DNA of 64,000 nt from an uncultured Chlorobiaceae bacterium (GTDB lineage: Bacteria > Bacteroidota > Chlorobiia > Chlorobiales > Chlorobiaceae), in NCBI GenBank assembly GCA_903940125.1, contig CAJAJL010000065.1, positions 118,313 through 182,312 on the forward strand, in the 5' to 3' direction. Positions 28,682 to 37,821 of this stretch are shown piece after piece. The stretch's first letter is position 1. Each line of letters opens with the position of its first letter. Both the position numbers and the translations under genes were made by a program. The notes under the pieces are model-generated. The model made no database searches. It was not told the DNA's origin and worked only from the letters and a program-made list of their open reading frames with translations.

Positions 28682-29900
28682 AACGTTGCATCCTCAGTCA
28701 ATGTGTCCTGCTTTCGGTGGATTGAGGGTACTGACAAGAATTGACGGTGTTCAGGTTTGCCTGGTTGCCGATCAGGGCTGCCTCTACGGGTTGACCTTTG
28801 TCTCCCATTTTTATGCTGCTCGAAAATCTATTATATCCCCTGAACTGATGAATGTGCAGATTTCAGGCGGAACAATGATCGACGATCTGCGGCGTACCAT
28901 TGAGGAGATTGCTTTGGATCCGGCGGTGAGAATTATTCCCGTTGTCAGTACCTGTGTCGCAGAAACTGCGGGAATAGCTGAAGAACTCATGCCACGAAAA
29001 GCCGGCAACGCAGAGGTTGTTCTGGTTCGTCTCCCTGCATTTCAGATAAGGACGCATCCGGAAGCAAAAGATGTTGCCGTTGCAACGCTTCTGAAGCGGT
29101 TTGCAGGGTTTGACAGACCAAAAAAAGCAAAATCGCTGGTTGTCCTTGGAGAAATCTTTCCCGTTGATGCCATGACTATAGGAGGGATTCTCCAGAAAAT
29201 TGGCGTTGAGTCAGTGATTGTACTGCCCGGAACCGCAATTGAGGACTATATCGAGGCAGGACAGGCTGATGCTTGTGCTGTGCTGCATCCGTTTTATGAG
29301 AGAACGGTGTCAATGCTGGAAGAGCACGGGATGATAATTGTCAAAGGGAATCCGATAGGAGCGAATGCGACAGTGCAATGGATCCGACGTATAGGAGAAG
29401 CTCTTGATCTTGATCCTGTCACTGTTCAGGCTGTTGCTGAAGAGGAAGGACAGAAAGCCCGGGATGTGCTTGCCAAGTTTAAGCACCTGAAGGGGAAAGT
29501 ACTTGTTGCCGGCTACGAGGGCAATGAGCTTCCACTTGTTCGACTGCTGCTTGAAGCCGGTCTTGATGTACCCTATGTATCAACCTCCATTGCGAGGATG
29601 GCACTTGGAGAGGAAGACCATACCGTATTATCGATGCTTGGTACGGAAATTCGTTACAGGAAATATCTTGAGGAAGATATGCAGGCGGTACTCGATTATG
29701 AGCCGGATCTTGTGATTGGGACAACCTCTCTTGACAGTTTGGTCAAAGAGCGGGGAATTCCGGCAATTTATTATACCAACAATATTTCCGCCAGGCCCCT
29801 CTTTTTTGCCGCAGGTGCAGCAACAGTACTCGGAATGATTAGCGGTCTGCTAGGAAAAAAAGAGGTGTTCCAAAAAATGAAAGCGTACTTTGAAGAGTAA
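28662..29900 (+). CDS. bchY: Chlorophyllide a reductase subunit Y
   Basis: 412 aa nitrogenase-like protein, half of the BchYZ catalytic component that reduces ring B of chlorophyllide a using electrons from BchX. Cys residues for cluster binding are visible in SMCPAFGG, DQGCLYGL and STCVAETAG, followed by the nitrogenase-like GGTMIDDLRR and NPIGANATVQW. Green sulfur bacteria use it to make the bacteriochlorophyll a of reaction centre and FMO. bchX and bchZ are not in the window. It overlaps the HU-SPOR gene by 20 bp, so the two are probably cotranscribed. Confidence 0.92.
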   Translation: MDKKGCKTLHPQSMCPAFGGLRVLTRIDGVQVCLVADQGCLYGLTFVSHFYAARKSIISPELMNVQISGGTMIDDLRRTIEEIALDPAVRIIPVVSTCVAETAGIAEELMPRKAGNAEVVLVRLPAFQIRTHPEAKDVAVATLLKRFAGFDRPKKAKSLVVLGEIFPVDAMTIGGILQKIGVESVIVLPGTAIEDYIEAGQADACAVLHPFYERTVSMLEEHGMIIVKGNPIGANATVQWIRRIGEALDLDPVTVQAVAEEEGQKARDVLAKFKHLKGKVLVAGYEGNELPLVRLLLEAGLDVPYVSTSIARMALGEEDHTVLSMLGTEIRYRKYLEEDMQAVLDYEPDLVIGTTSLDSLVKERGIPAIYYTNNISARPLFFAAGAATVLGMISGLLGKKEVFQKMKAYFEE

Positions 29901-29930
29901 CCCTCACTGTCGCCACCGAGCCCTCTTCTT

Positions 29931-29960
29931 GTCATTCCGAGGTTTCTGCCGAGGAATCTA
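29931..29960. repeat. REP-like palindromic fragment
   Basis: GTCATTCCGAGG followed 6 nt later by CCGAGGAATCTA in the 115-bp gap between convergent bchY and frr. The ATTCC/GGAAT ends form a short dyad. The GTCATTCCGAG...GAGGAATCT pattern resembles dispersed intergenic palindromes seen in many genomes. Only this copy was noticed in the window; its position could also serve as a terminator. Confidence 0.4.
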
Positions 29961-30015
29961 TTTTTTTTCTCGGCACTTCCACATTAAAACTCAGTACTTG
30001 TGTTACAGCCCTTGT

Positions 30016-30576
30016 TTAAACTTCCATAATTTCTTTCTCTTTCAGGACGATCAGATCAGTAAGCTGCTTTTCAAACTTGTGCAGTAACTCGTCAGCATCC
30101 TTTTTCCCTTTATTTTTGTCATCTTCGCTGATTGCTTTATCTTTTTCGAGTTTTTCAATCTCGTGAATCATATCGCGGCGAAGATTTCGAAGGGAGATCT
30201 TTGAGTCCTCTCCAAATTTCTTGGTGAGTTTGACAAACTCTTTCCGGCGTTCTTCTGTAAGTGGAGGTATGCTGACTCTGATATTCTGGCCGTCAGCCGC
30301 TGGATTCAGTCCCAGGTTTGCATCACGTATGGCCTTTTCCGCAGCAGCTACCATTGATTTATCCCATACCTGCACCATAAGGGTATGCACGTCCAGAACT
30401 CCTACGTTGCCAACCTGTTTCAGTGGCATCTGCTGACCGTATGCTTCGACCTTGACACGGTCAAGCAGCGTCGTTGTAGCTTTTCCTGTCCTGATCGAGG
30501 CAATTTCATGTTGAAATGCCTCGATAGTTTTTTTCATCTTTGGCTCAGTTTTCTGATAAACATCCCTGACACTCAT
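30016..30576 (-). CDS. frr: Ribosome recycling factor
   Basis: 186 aa, standard length. The full family pattern is present: FQHEIASIRTGKATTTLLDR, VEAYGQQMPLKQVGNVGVLD, PPLTEERRKEFVKLTKK and DKAISEDDKNKGKKDADEL. It splits post-termination ribosomes together with EF-G. It is downstream of rpmE on the same strand, with 48 bp between, so an rpmE-frr transcript is possible. Confidence 0.97.
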   Translation of the reverse strand: MSVRDVYQKTEPKMKKTIEAFQHEIASIRTGKATTTLLDRVKVEAYGQQMPLKQVGNVGVLDVHTLMVQVWDKSMVAAAEKAIRDANLGLNPAADGQNIRVSIPPLTEERRKEFVKLTKKFGEDSKISLRNLRRDMIHEIEKLEKDKAISEDDKNKGKKDADELLHKFEKQLTDLIVLKEKEIMEV

Positions 30577-30624
30577 AGCTGTTCTGATAGGTTAGTGCTG
30601 GCTTGCCGAAAAGAGCGAGTTTCT

Positions 30625-30852
30625 TTATTGAGCGTTTTGTTGACCAACAGTAGCTTTGGCAAAGCGCTTGTTGAAGCGTTCAACGCGCCCGGCGGTATCT
30701 ACAAGGGTCTGTTTTCCGGTATAGAATGGATGGCAGTTGTTGCATATATCGACCTTGATGGTTGTCCGTGTTGAGCGGGTAACGAACGAGTTGCCGCAGT
30801 TCGCACAGTTAACGGTAACCTCTTTATACTTTGGATGAATATCTTGTTTCAT
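30625..30852 (-). CDS. rpmE: Ribosomal protein L31 (zinc-binding, C+ type)
   Basis: 75 aa. Start set at ATG 30850-30852, giving the usual MKQDIHPKY; the frame is open for 21 codons upstream but these are not L31-like. Zinc Cys pairs in NCANC and ICNNC (C+ form). [21 protein letters not shown] is diagnostic. It starts 99 bp from the chosen, divergent recG start. Confidence 0.96.
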   Translation of the reverse strand: MKQDIHPKYKEVTVNCANCGNSFVTRSTRTTIKVDICNNCHPFYTGKQTLVDTAGRVERFNKRFAKATVGQQNAQ

Positions 30853-30951
30853 GACTTTCGTTGACTTTGTCGTACAATAAATGAAATGACCAGCAATAAA
30901 ATTGTAAAGGTGCAAATATACAAGAATTTCAATCCAGTTACAACCATTAAT

Positions 30952-33072
30952 ATGACTGGTGTCACTTCGATTATCTACTTGAAGGGAGTCGGCACGAAGA
31001 AGGCATCAATCCTGAAAGAGGTCGGTATTGTTACCATCAATGACCTTTTTGATTACTTTCCTCGCCGATATCTCGATCGCCGTGCCATGAAAAGCATCGC
31101 AAACCTTGCAGATGGTGAAACCGTTACCGTTGTTGGTAAGGTAATGAAGACTCTGCTCGAAGGCGATACACCCGGGCGGGCACGTTTTAAGGTATGGCTT
31201 GGTGATGCTACGGGTGTGCTTGAACTCACCTGGTTCAGGGGAATTCGATATTTTTCACGCAGTGTGCTTCAGGGTGAAGCTCTTGCTGTCCATGGGAAAA
31301 TCAGTTATTTCAACCATCAGGCGCAGATGCAGCATCCCGATTTTGACCGTCTCAGTTTAAACGCTCATGAAGCGGGATTTGGAGAGTCAAGTGATTTTGA
31401 TCTTTACCATACAGGCAAGATCATCCCTCTCTATCCGACAAATGAAGCAATGAAACTTGCGGGCCTTACTTCCCGGCAGATGCGCAATCTTGTTGTTCGT
31501 GCTTTTGAAGCGATTATACCGGGTACGGATGAAAACCTCAGTTACTCAATTCTGTCAGCTAACAGGCTGATGTCACTTGCCGAGGCATATCGAGAAATTC
31601 ATTTTCCCTCATCGCATGAAGCACTTGCCAGGGCGCGTTATCGTATGAAGTGGACTGAACTTTTTTATGCTCAGCTCTTGTTTGCCTGCCGCTATTACAA
31701 GATCAGGCAGATCAAATCTGCCGTCAGCTTTACCCATTCCGGTGCGGTTACTGAAAAGCTTTATGCCACTCTGCCTTATGAACTCACCGATGCGCAGAAA
31801 ACTGCAATCCGTGAAATATACCGCGACCTCAAAAGCGGCAGACCTATGAACCGTCTTCTACAGGGGGATGTCGGCTCAGGCAAAACCATTGTTGCCATGT
31901 TTGCCATGGCTCTGGCAGTTGATAATGGTTTGCAATCAGCTTTCATGGCTCCTACTGAGATTCTTGCAGTTCAGCACTACCTTGGCATGAAGCGATTTTT
32001 TCATCCTCTCGGTCTTCAGGTCGGCCTCCTGACGGGCAAGCAGGGAAAAAAAGAGCGTCAGGCGGTTCTTTCAGCCCTTAGCTCAGGGGAACTCAATATT
32101 GCTCTCGGCACCCATGCCATGATTGAAACAGGTGTCAGCTATGCAGGGCTTGGACTGGTTATCATCGACGAACAGCATAGATTCGGGGTATTGCAGCGCA
32201 AGGCGCTTCAGGAAAAAGCAATAAATCCTCATGTTCTCCTGATGACTGCTACCCCCATACCGCGTACTCTTACCATGGGTGTGTTTGGTGACCTTGATGT
32301 TTCGGTCATTCGTCAGATGCCCGCTGGTCGAACCCCGGTGAAGACCTATCTAAAGCATGAAAAAGAGAGCTTAAACGTCTATGATTTTCTTCGTTCACAG
32401 GTTGCTGAAGGCAGACAGGGTTATATTGTGTATCCTCTTGTTGAGGAATCGGAAAAAATGGATATGAAAGCAGCAGTTGAAAGTTATCATCACCTTTCGA
32501 ACAAAGTGTTTCCTGACCTCCGACTCGGATTGATTCATGGTCAGATGACCCCTGATCAGAAAGAGGATGTTATGGGGCAGTTCCGGCGGGGAGAGCTTCA
32601 TCTGCTTGTGGGAACGACTGTTATCGAGGTTGGGGTTGATGTGGCGAATGCCACTGTCATGGTTATCGAGCATGCCGAGCGGTTTGGACTCGCTCAACTT
32701 CATCAGCTCAGAGGGCGCGTTGGTCGAAGTGAGTACCGTTCCACCTGCTTTCTTCTCTATACCAAGCTTACGGATGATGCTCGCGAAAGGCTTGCAGCAA
32801 TGGAGTCAACGACTGACGGTTTCATCATTTCCGAAATTGATGCCAGAATAAGAGGCGCTGGTAATATTCTCGGAAAAGAACAGTCCGGAACCTTGAGTGG
32901 CTTAAGGATTGCCGATCTGAACTGTGATTTTGATATTTTGCAGTCAGCCCGTTCTGCAGCATTCAAACTTGTCGAACAGGATTGTCTGCTCAAGGATGCA
33001 GATCACGCTATGATAAGGAGCTATTATGAGCGTTATTACCAAGAACGCTCGTCATTGGCTGATATCGGGTAG
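30952..33072 (+). CDS. recG: ATP-dependent DNA helicase RecG
   Basis: 706 aa from ATG 30952. A more distal ATG at 30886 would add 22 residues but leave only 33 bp from the divergent rpmE start and lacks family resemblance; neither start has a strong Shine-Dalgarno sequence. It carries the wedge/OB domain, Walker [14 protein letters not shown], the DExx box [13 protein letters not shown], the TATPIPRTL motif and, in the C-terminal helicase domain, [11 protein letters not shown]. It remodels stalled forks and recombination intermediates. rsgA follows after 30 bp. Confidence 0.95.
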   Translation: MTGVTSIIYLKGVGTKKASILKEVGIVTINDLFDYFPRRYLDRRAMKSIANLADGETVTVVGKVMKTLLEGDTPGRARFKVWLGDATGVLELTWFRGIRYFSRSVLQGEALAVHGKISYFNHQAQMQHPDFDRLSLNAHEAGFGESSDFDLYHTGKIIPLYPTNEAMKLAGLTSRQMRNLVVRAFEAIIPGTDENLSYSILSANRLMSLAEAYREIHFPSSHEALARARYRMKWTELFYAQLLFACRYYKIRQIKSAVSFTHSGAVTEKLYATLPYELTDAQKTAIREIYRDLKSGRPMNRLLQGDVGSGKTIVAMFAMALAVDNGLQSAFMAPTEILAVQHYLGMKRFFHPLGLQVGLLTGKQGKKERQAVLSALSSGELNIALGTHAMIETGVSYAGLGLVIIDEQHRFGVLQRKALQEKAINPHVLLMTATPIPRTLTMGVFGDLDVSVIRQMPAGRTPVKTYLKHEKESLNVYDFLRSQVAEGRQGYIVYPLVEESEKMDMKAAVESYHHLSNKVFPDLRLGLIHGQMTPDQKEDVMGQFRRGELHLLVGTTVIEVGVDVANATVMVIEHAERFGLAQLHQLRGRVGRSEYRSTCFLLYTKLTDDARERLAAMESTTDGFIISEIDARIRGAGNILGKEQSGTLSGLRIADLNCDFDILQSARSAAFKLVEQDCLLKDADHAMIRSYYERYYQERSSLADIG

Positions 33073-33102
33073 ATGTATTGAAAAAGAAGGGACTACAGCA
33101 GT

Positions 33103-34068
33103 TTGAAAAAGAATATCAAGAGCATGCATGCACCGGTCACCAGTGGAATTGTCACGGAAGTTTCCGGAGCGTCATATATTGTTATTTCCGAAGATGGTAC
33201 CGAGTTTCGCGCCCGAACCTTTCCCGGAACGAAAACAGATAATGGAGATACCTCCCTTGTCGTTGTTGGTGACAGGGTTGAACTGAAATTGATTGAGACA
33301 GGAACCGCATTATTTGAGGCTGTTATAACATTTGTGTGGCCTCGCAGGAGTGCCCTGACAAGAAAAAGGGATGTTCGCAGGAATCGCAGCAAAGAGAAAA
33401 CGCAGGTAATTGCGGCCAATATCGATCAGCTGGTCGTTGTTGTTTCCACCTATGAGCCATTGCTCAACACTCGCCTTATCGACCGCTACCTTGTCTTTGC
33501 CGAATCCGAAAAACTTGAAACGATTATTGTGGTCAACAAAATAGATCTTGAGGATTCGTCGGAGACCCGTGAGATGATGAAGCCTTATAAGACTCTCGGG
33601 TACACGGTTTTTTATACAAGTGCCGAAAAGAAACGTGGCATGAAAGCTCTGAAGAAAGCTCTTGCCGGTAAGCTTTCAGCCTTCAGCGGTCACTCTGGCG
33701 TGGGAAAGTCAACTCTGATCAATCAACTTTTTGGACACGAGCGGTTAAAAACCGGTGAAACAAATGAGAAGACCGGAAAAGGCCTTCATACAACCAGTAA
33801 CTCAGTTATGTTGCTTCTCCCTGGAGGGGGCTATATCATCGACACTCCCGGAATAAGGGAGTTTAATCTTTCAGACATAACCCGCGAAAACCTGAGATTT
33901 TATTTCAAGGAATTTCTCTCTTTTATGCAAGACTGTGCATACTCTTCATGTACACATACCGTAGAGCCGAAGTGCGGGATTCTGCAGGCCGTGGAGTCCG
34001 GTCATATTGATTCTGAACGTTATGAGAGTTACCTTGCAATCTATGAAAGCATTGACCAGGACAGTTGA
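33103..34068 (+). CDS. rsgA: Ribosome small-subunit-dependent GTPase RsgA
   Basis: 321 aa circularly permuted GTPase: an OB-fold N-terminus, then G4 (VVNKIDL), G1 (FSGHSGVGKSTLINQ) and G3 (IIDTPGIREF) in permuted order, and a C-terminal zinc site CAYSSCTHTVEPKCGI. It assists late 30S assembly. Start TTG 33103 is preceded by AAGGG at a reasonable distance; ATG 33124 is an alternative 7 codons later. It overlaps the open frame leading into the aldehyde dehydrogenase gene. Confidence 0.95.
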   Translation: MKKNIKSMHAPVTSGIVTEVSGASYIVISEDGTEFRARTFPGTKTDNGDTSLVVVGDRVELKLIETGTALFEAVITFVWPRRSALTRKRDVRRNRSKEKTQVIAANIDQLVVVVSTYEPLLNTRLIDRYLVFAESEKLETIIVVNKIDLEDSSETREMMKPYKTLGYTVFYTSAEKKRGMKALKKALAGKLSAFSGHSGVGKSTLINQLFGHERLKTGETNEKTGKGLHTTSNSVMLLLPGGGYIIDTPGIREFNLSDITRENLRFYFKEFLSFMQDCAYSSCTHTVEPKCGILQAVESGHIDSERYESYLAIYESIDQDS

Positions 34069-34115
34069 CACTGGTGCTTTTTCCGGGTTCTATCATTATT
34101 GAACCGTTTCGACCA

Positions 34116-35498
34116 ATGATTATTACCGTCAATCCAGCTACAGAAGAACCTATTGCCGAATATCATACCATGACATCCGGTGAAATTCGAGAAGTAATAA
34201 CGTTGTCCTACTGGGACTATATTTCTTGGAAAGAGTTCTCAATCTCCGAACGAAGTGTGTTCATGAAGCGTCTTGCCAAACTTCTTCGCCTTGAAAAAGA
34301 TCAGCATGCAGCCCTTATCAGTCGTGAAATGGGCAAGCCAATCTCACAAGCTGCTGCCGAAGTGGAGAAATCAGCATGGGTTTGCGATTTTTATGCCGAT
34401 AACGCCGCATCGTTTTTAAAACCCGAAGAGAGCAATCTTGAAGGTGGAGTTCTGGGAGTGGTGAAATTTGAATCTATTGGCCTTGTTCTCGGCATCATGC
34501 CCTGGAATTTTCCATTCTGGCAGGTTTTCCGTTTTGCCGCACCGGCCATTATGGCAGGCAATGGTATTATTCTCAAGCATTCTCCCAATGTTACAGGATC
34601 AGCAATTGCTATCGAACAGCTTTTTCGTGATGCCGGTTTTCCTGCACATCTTTACAGCGCAGTCCATATTGCACTTGACGATGTTGATCGTCTGACCGGC
34701 TTTATGATTGACCATCCTGCCATACAGGGCATATCGTTGACCGGAAGTACTGCCGCAGGTCGAGCCGTGGCCGCAAAATCCGGCAAAGCACTCAAAACAA
34801 GCGTTCTTGAACTCGGTGGCAGTGACCCCTATATTGTGCTCGATGATGCTGACATTCCTCAGGCTGTCGACACCTGTGCCGCAGCGCGTCTTCTCAACAG
34901 CGGACAAAGCTGTATAGCAGCCAAGCGCTTTATTGTGCACGCTCATGTATTCAAACAGTTTGAGCATCTCCTTCTGCAGCGAATGCAATCCGCTGTGATG
35001 GGTGATCCTTTTGACCCTGCTGTCGAGGTCGGGCCTCTTGCCCGCCACGACCTCCGTGAACAGCTTCACGGTCAAGTCTGTCGAAGTGTTACAGAAGGAG
35101 CACGTCTCCTTTGCGGCGGAAACATCCCTCAAGGAAAAGGCTTTTTCTACCCGCCAACACTTCTTACCGGGGTTCATAAATGGATGGAAGTATATAGCGC
35201 CGAGACATTCGGGCCGGTCGCAACCCTTATTGAAGCAAAGGACGACAATGAAGCCGTGCTTATAGCTAATGATACTCCCTACGGACTTGGCTCAGCAGTC
35301 TTTTCCCGCAACACTGAACGGGCGCTTGCCATTGCCGATCAACTTGAAGCGGGCTGCTGTTTTATCAACAGCATGGTAAAATCCGATCCACGGATGCCTT
35401 TTGGCGGAGTGAAACAGTCCGGTTACGGTCGTGAACTCTCCAGCTATGGAATCCGCGAATTTGTGAACATAAAAAGTATCTGCTTCAAGGGTAGGTGA
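34116..35498 (+). CDS. NAD(P)-dependent aldehyde dehydrogenase, succinate-semialdehyde dehydrogenase-like
   Basis: 460 aa from ATG 34116; the frame is open from 34065 but those 17 codons overlap the rsgA end and lack similarity. The ALDH fold shows MPWNFPFWQVFR, LTGSTAAGR, the general base in LELGGSDPYIVLDDAD, and the catalytic Cys in NSGQSCIAAKR. The compact length and MPFGGVKQSGYGREL end recall the Sad/YneI type that oxidises succinate semialdehyde. Green sulfur bacteria lack a known GABA route, so the substrate is uncertain. Confidence 0.88.
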   Translation: MIITVNPATEEPIAEYHTMTSGEIREVITLSYWDYISWKEFSISERSVFMKRLAKLLRLEKDQHAALISREMGKPISQAAAEVEKSAWVCDFYADNAASFLKPEESNLEGGVLGVVKFESIGLVLGIMPWNFPFWQVFRFAAPAIMAGNGIILKHSPNVTGSAIAIEQLFRDAGFPAHLYSAVHIALDDVDRLTGFMIDHPAIQGISLTGSTAAGRAVAAKSGKALKTSVLELGGSDPYIVLDDADIPQAVDTCAAARLLNSGQSCIAAKRFIVHAHVFKQFEHLLLQRMQSAVMGDPFDPAVEVGPLARHDLREQLHGQVCRSVTEGARLLCGGNIPQGKGFFYPPTLLTGVHKWMEVYSAETFGPVATLIEAKDDNEAVLIANDTPYGLGSAVFSRNTERALAIADQLEAGCCFINSMVKSDPRMPFGGVKQSGYGRELSSYGIREFVNIKSICFKGR

Positions 35499-35546
35499 CA
35501 GGCATCAATTAGTGCCTTTGTTCCAAAAGCTTGTACCCTTCGATAT

Positions 35547-37664
35547 CTATCGCATTACCCTGTCGAGAGCTTCTGCAAGTATCTCCGGATCATTGATGGG
35601 TAAAAAACAGGCACGGTCGATACAGACAGATGCTTGCGGGTGGGCAGCATCGGTCTGAATGCTTTCCGGAAAGCGTTGTATTCCGACAAGTTCATTCGAC
35701 GCATGCATGATGATGTTTCCCGGCAGGTATCGGTCGTCAACAACTGCTCGCAGTTGAGCCATCTCTGGCGCGAGTAGCTCTCCTGAAAGAATAACCCTGC
35801 TTTTTCTTTTGCGTGCAAAGTTCAGGGCAACCAGCATCTGAGGCAGAGCATGGCTGTTTTCAGCAATCATGGAGCCACATGACTTTATGGTTTCTTCAGC
35901 CCTGATTGAAAACTTTTCTTCTCCCGTTATTTCACTCAGCCGCAGAAGGTTCAGGGCACTGACCGAGTTTGCCGAAGGCTCAGCTCCGTCATAATCTTCC
36001 TTGAGTCTCAACGGTACTGAATTGTCATCAACAGCAGTAGTGAAATAGCCTCCCTGTACAGTGTCATAAAAAAGGCTGTTCTGAAGTTCTGCAAGCTCAA
36101 GTGCACTGAGTAGATATTGAGGATCAAAAGATGCTTCGTACAACTCTATCAGTCCCTGCACAAAAAATGCATAATCCTCAGCTTTTCCCGCTATAGCTGC
36201 GTTGCCGTCTCTATATCGGCGCAGGAGAAGACCTTTTTTGCGGTCATAGAGTTTATCAAGAATAAAGTCTGCAGCTTTCTTTGCAGCGTTAAGGTATGGC
36301 TTGTGATGCAATACTCTGTATCCTTTTGCCAGGGCTGAAATCATCAGGCCATTCCATGCCGTGAGTATTTTATCATCAAGAAAAGGTTTCGGCTTTTTTG
36401 TCCTTGCCGCATAAAGTTTTGTACGGACATCATCCAGAACTGCTTTGATTTCTTCGATTGTCTTTCCAAACCGATCTGCCGTTTCCTCAATGGTGGCATG
36501 CTGCATCAGGATATTTTTGCCGATGAACTCCCCATGTGGATCGTGCATTGCATTTCCCTCAACTCTGATACCGTAGGTAAAGGAAAAGATTGCAGTGAGT
36601 GTTTCATCTTCGAGAATCTGCTGCAGCTCATCAGCACTCCAGAGGTAGAAAGCACCCTCTTTTTTTATGGTGCCGGACGCTGTTTCCAGGCTGTCTGCAT
36701 CTTCAGCTGAATAGAAGCCTCCATCCGGCGACGTCATATCATACAGCACAAAGTTAAAAATGTCCTTCGCTGTACTCTTGAAAAAGATATCGCCGCTGCA
36801 CTGAAATGCTTCAAGATAGGAGACAGCAAGCTGAGCATTATCGTAAAGCATTTTTTCAAAATGAGGTACATGCCATCGGGCATCGGTGGAGTACCGTGCA
36901 AACCCTCCTCCGCCTTTACCTGTGACCCCGATATGGTCGTGAATTCCCCCCTCAGCCATTTTTTTCAGGGTATTGAGCGCCATCTCCAGTGCTTTTTTGT
37001 TTCCGGTATAATATGCGTAGCTGAACAGAAAGTTCAGCAATACAGGCCGGGGAAATTTCGGAGCTCCGCCAAAACCTCCAAACCGGAAGTCATAGTTGTT
37101 TTCAAGCCATCCGAAGCAACTTTTCTGTGCCTCATTTTCACCAGGGAGAGCAGTCGGATTCTTGCCCGAAAATTGATCAAGAGAGTTGAAAAAACTGCCG
37201 GAGCTGCCAATAATTTTACTTTTATCATTTTTCCACAGACGGGCTATGGATAAAATAATGGTTTTAAATCCAGGCAGGCCATACCGGTCTTCAGGAGGAA
37301 AATAACTGCCTCCATAAAATGGCTTTCGTTCGGGAGTCAGCCATACTGACATTGGCCAGCCACCATTTCCAGTGCTTGACTGAACATAGTTCATATAGAG
37401 ACGGTCAACATCCGGAAGCTCTTCGCGGTCGACCTTGACCGAAACAAAATTACTGTTCAGCAGTTCGGCGATTTCTCTGTTTTCAAACGATTCCCGCTCC
37501 ATGACATGGCACCAATGGCAAGTTGAATAACCCACGGAGAGAAACAACGGTATGTTTTCATGTTTAGCTTTTTCAAAAGCCTCGTCTCCCCACGCAAACC
37601 AGTCCACAGGATTCAGAGCATGCTGCAAGAGATAAGGACTTTTTTCAAGACCAAGCCTGTTCAT
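35547..37664 (-). CDS. DUF255 thioredoxin-like / (alpha/alpha)6-barrel protein (YyaL family)
   Basis: 705 aa. The N-terminal DUF255 thioredoxin-like domain carries [14 protein letters not shown] (CxxC around residue 48) and [17 protein letters not shown]. The rest is an N-acylglucosamine-2-epimerase-like barrel ([40 protein letters not shown]). Length and order match YyaL/spermatogenesis-associated protein 20. No biochemical function is established for the family. It is convergent with the aldehyde dehydrogenase, with a weak AGGCA/TGCCT hairpin at 35500-35517 between them. Confidence 0.93.
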   Translation of the reverse strand: MNRLGLEKSPYLLQHALNPVDWFAWGDEAFEKAKHENIPLFLSVGYSTCHWCHVMERESFENREIAELLNSNFVSVKVDREELPDVDRLYMNYVQSSTGNGGWPMSVWLTPERKPFYGGSYFPPEDRYGLPGFKTIILSIARLWKNDKSKIIGSSGSFFNSLDQFSGKNPTALPGENEAQKSCFGWLENNYDFRFGGFGGAPKFPRPVLLNFLFSYAYYTGNKKALEMALNTLKKMAEGGIHDHIGVTGKGGGGFARYSTDARWHVPHFEKMLYDNAQLAVSYLEAFQCSGDIFFKSTAKDIFNFVLYDMTSPDGGFYSAEDADSLETASGTIKKEGAFYLWSADELQQILEDETLTAIFSFTYGIRVEGNAMHDPHGEFIGKNILMQHATIEETADRFGKTIEEIKAVLDDVRTKLYAARTKKPKPFLDDKILTAWNGLMISALAKGYRVLHHKPYLNAAKKAADFILDKLYDRKKGLLLRRYRDGNAAIAGKAEDYAFFVQGLIELYEASFDPQYLLSALELAELQNSLFYDTVQGGYFTTAVDDNSVPLRLKEDYDGAEPSANSVSALNLLRLSEITGEEKFSIRAEETIKSCGSMIAENSHALPQMLVALNFARKRKSRVILSGELLAPEMAQLRAVVDDRYLPGNIIMHASNELVGIQRFPESIQTDAAHPQASVCIDRACFLPINDPEILAEALDRVMR

Positions 37665-37821
37665 TTTTCTATATTTCCGGGTTTTTGAAGCTATTGTTTT
37701 AGACTATCGAATACTGGTAGAAGAAAAAAAGAGTAAAGGAGGGGCAGGGATTAAGGCCAGCGTTACTAATGATATGGGGTTTTATAACTGTCAGAATTGA
37801 TACTGTAATATTCTATATCTG

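Noticed and set aside
35500..35517. AGGCA/TGCCT hairpin between the aldehyde dehydrogenase and the DUF255 gene
   Set aside because: Only 5 bp with an 8-nt loop and a short T run; too weak to call as a terminator.
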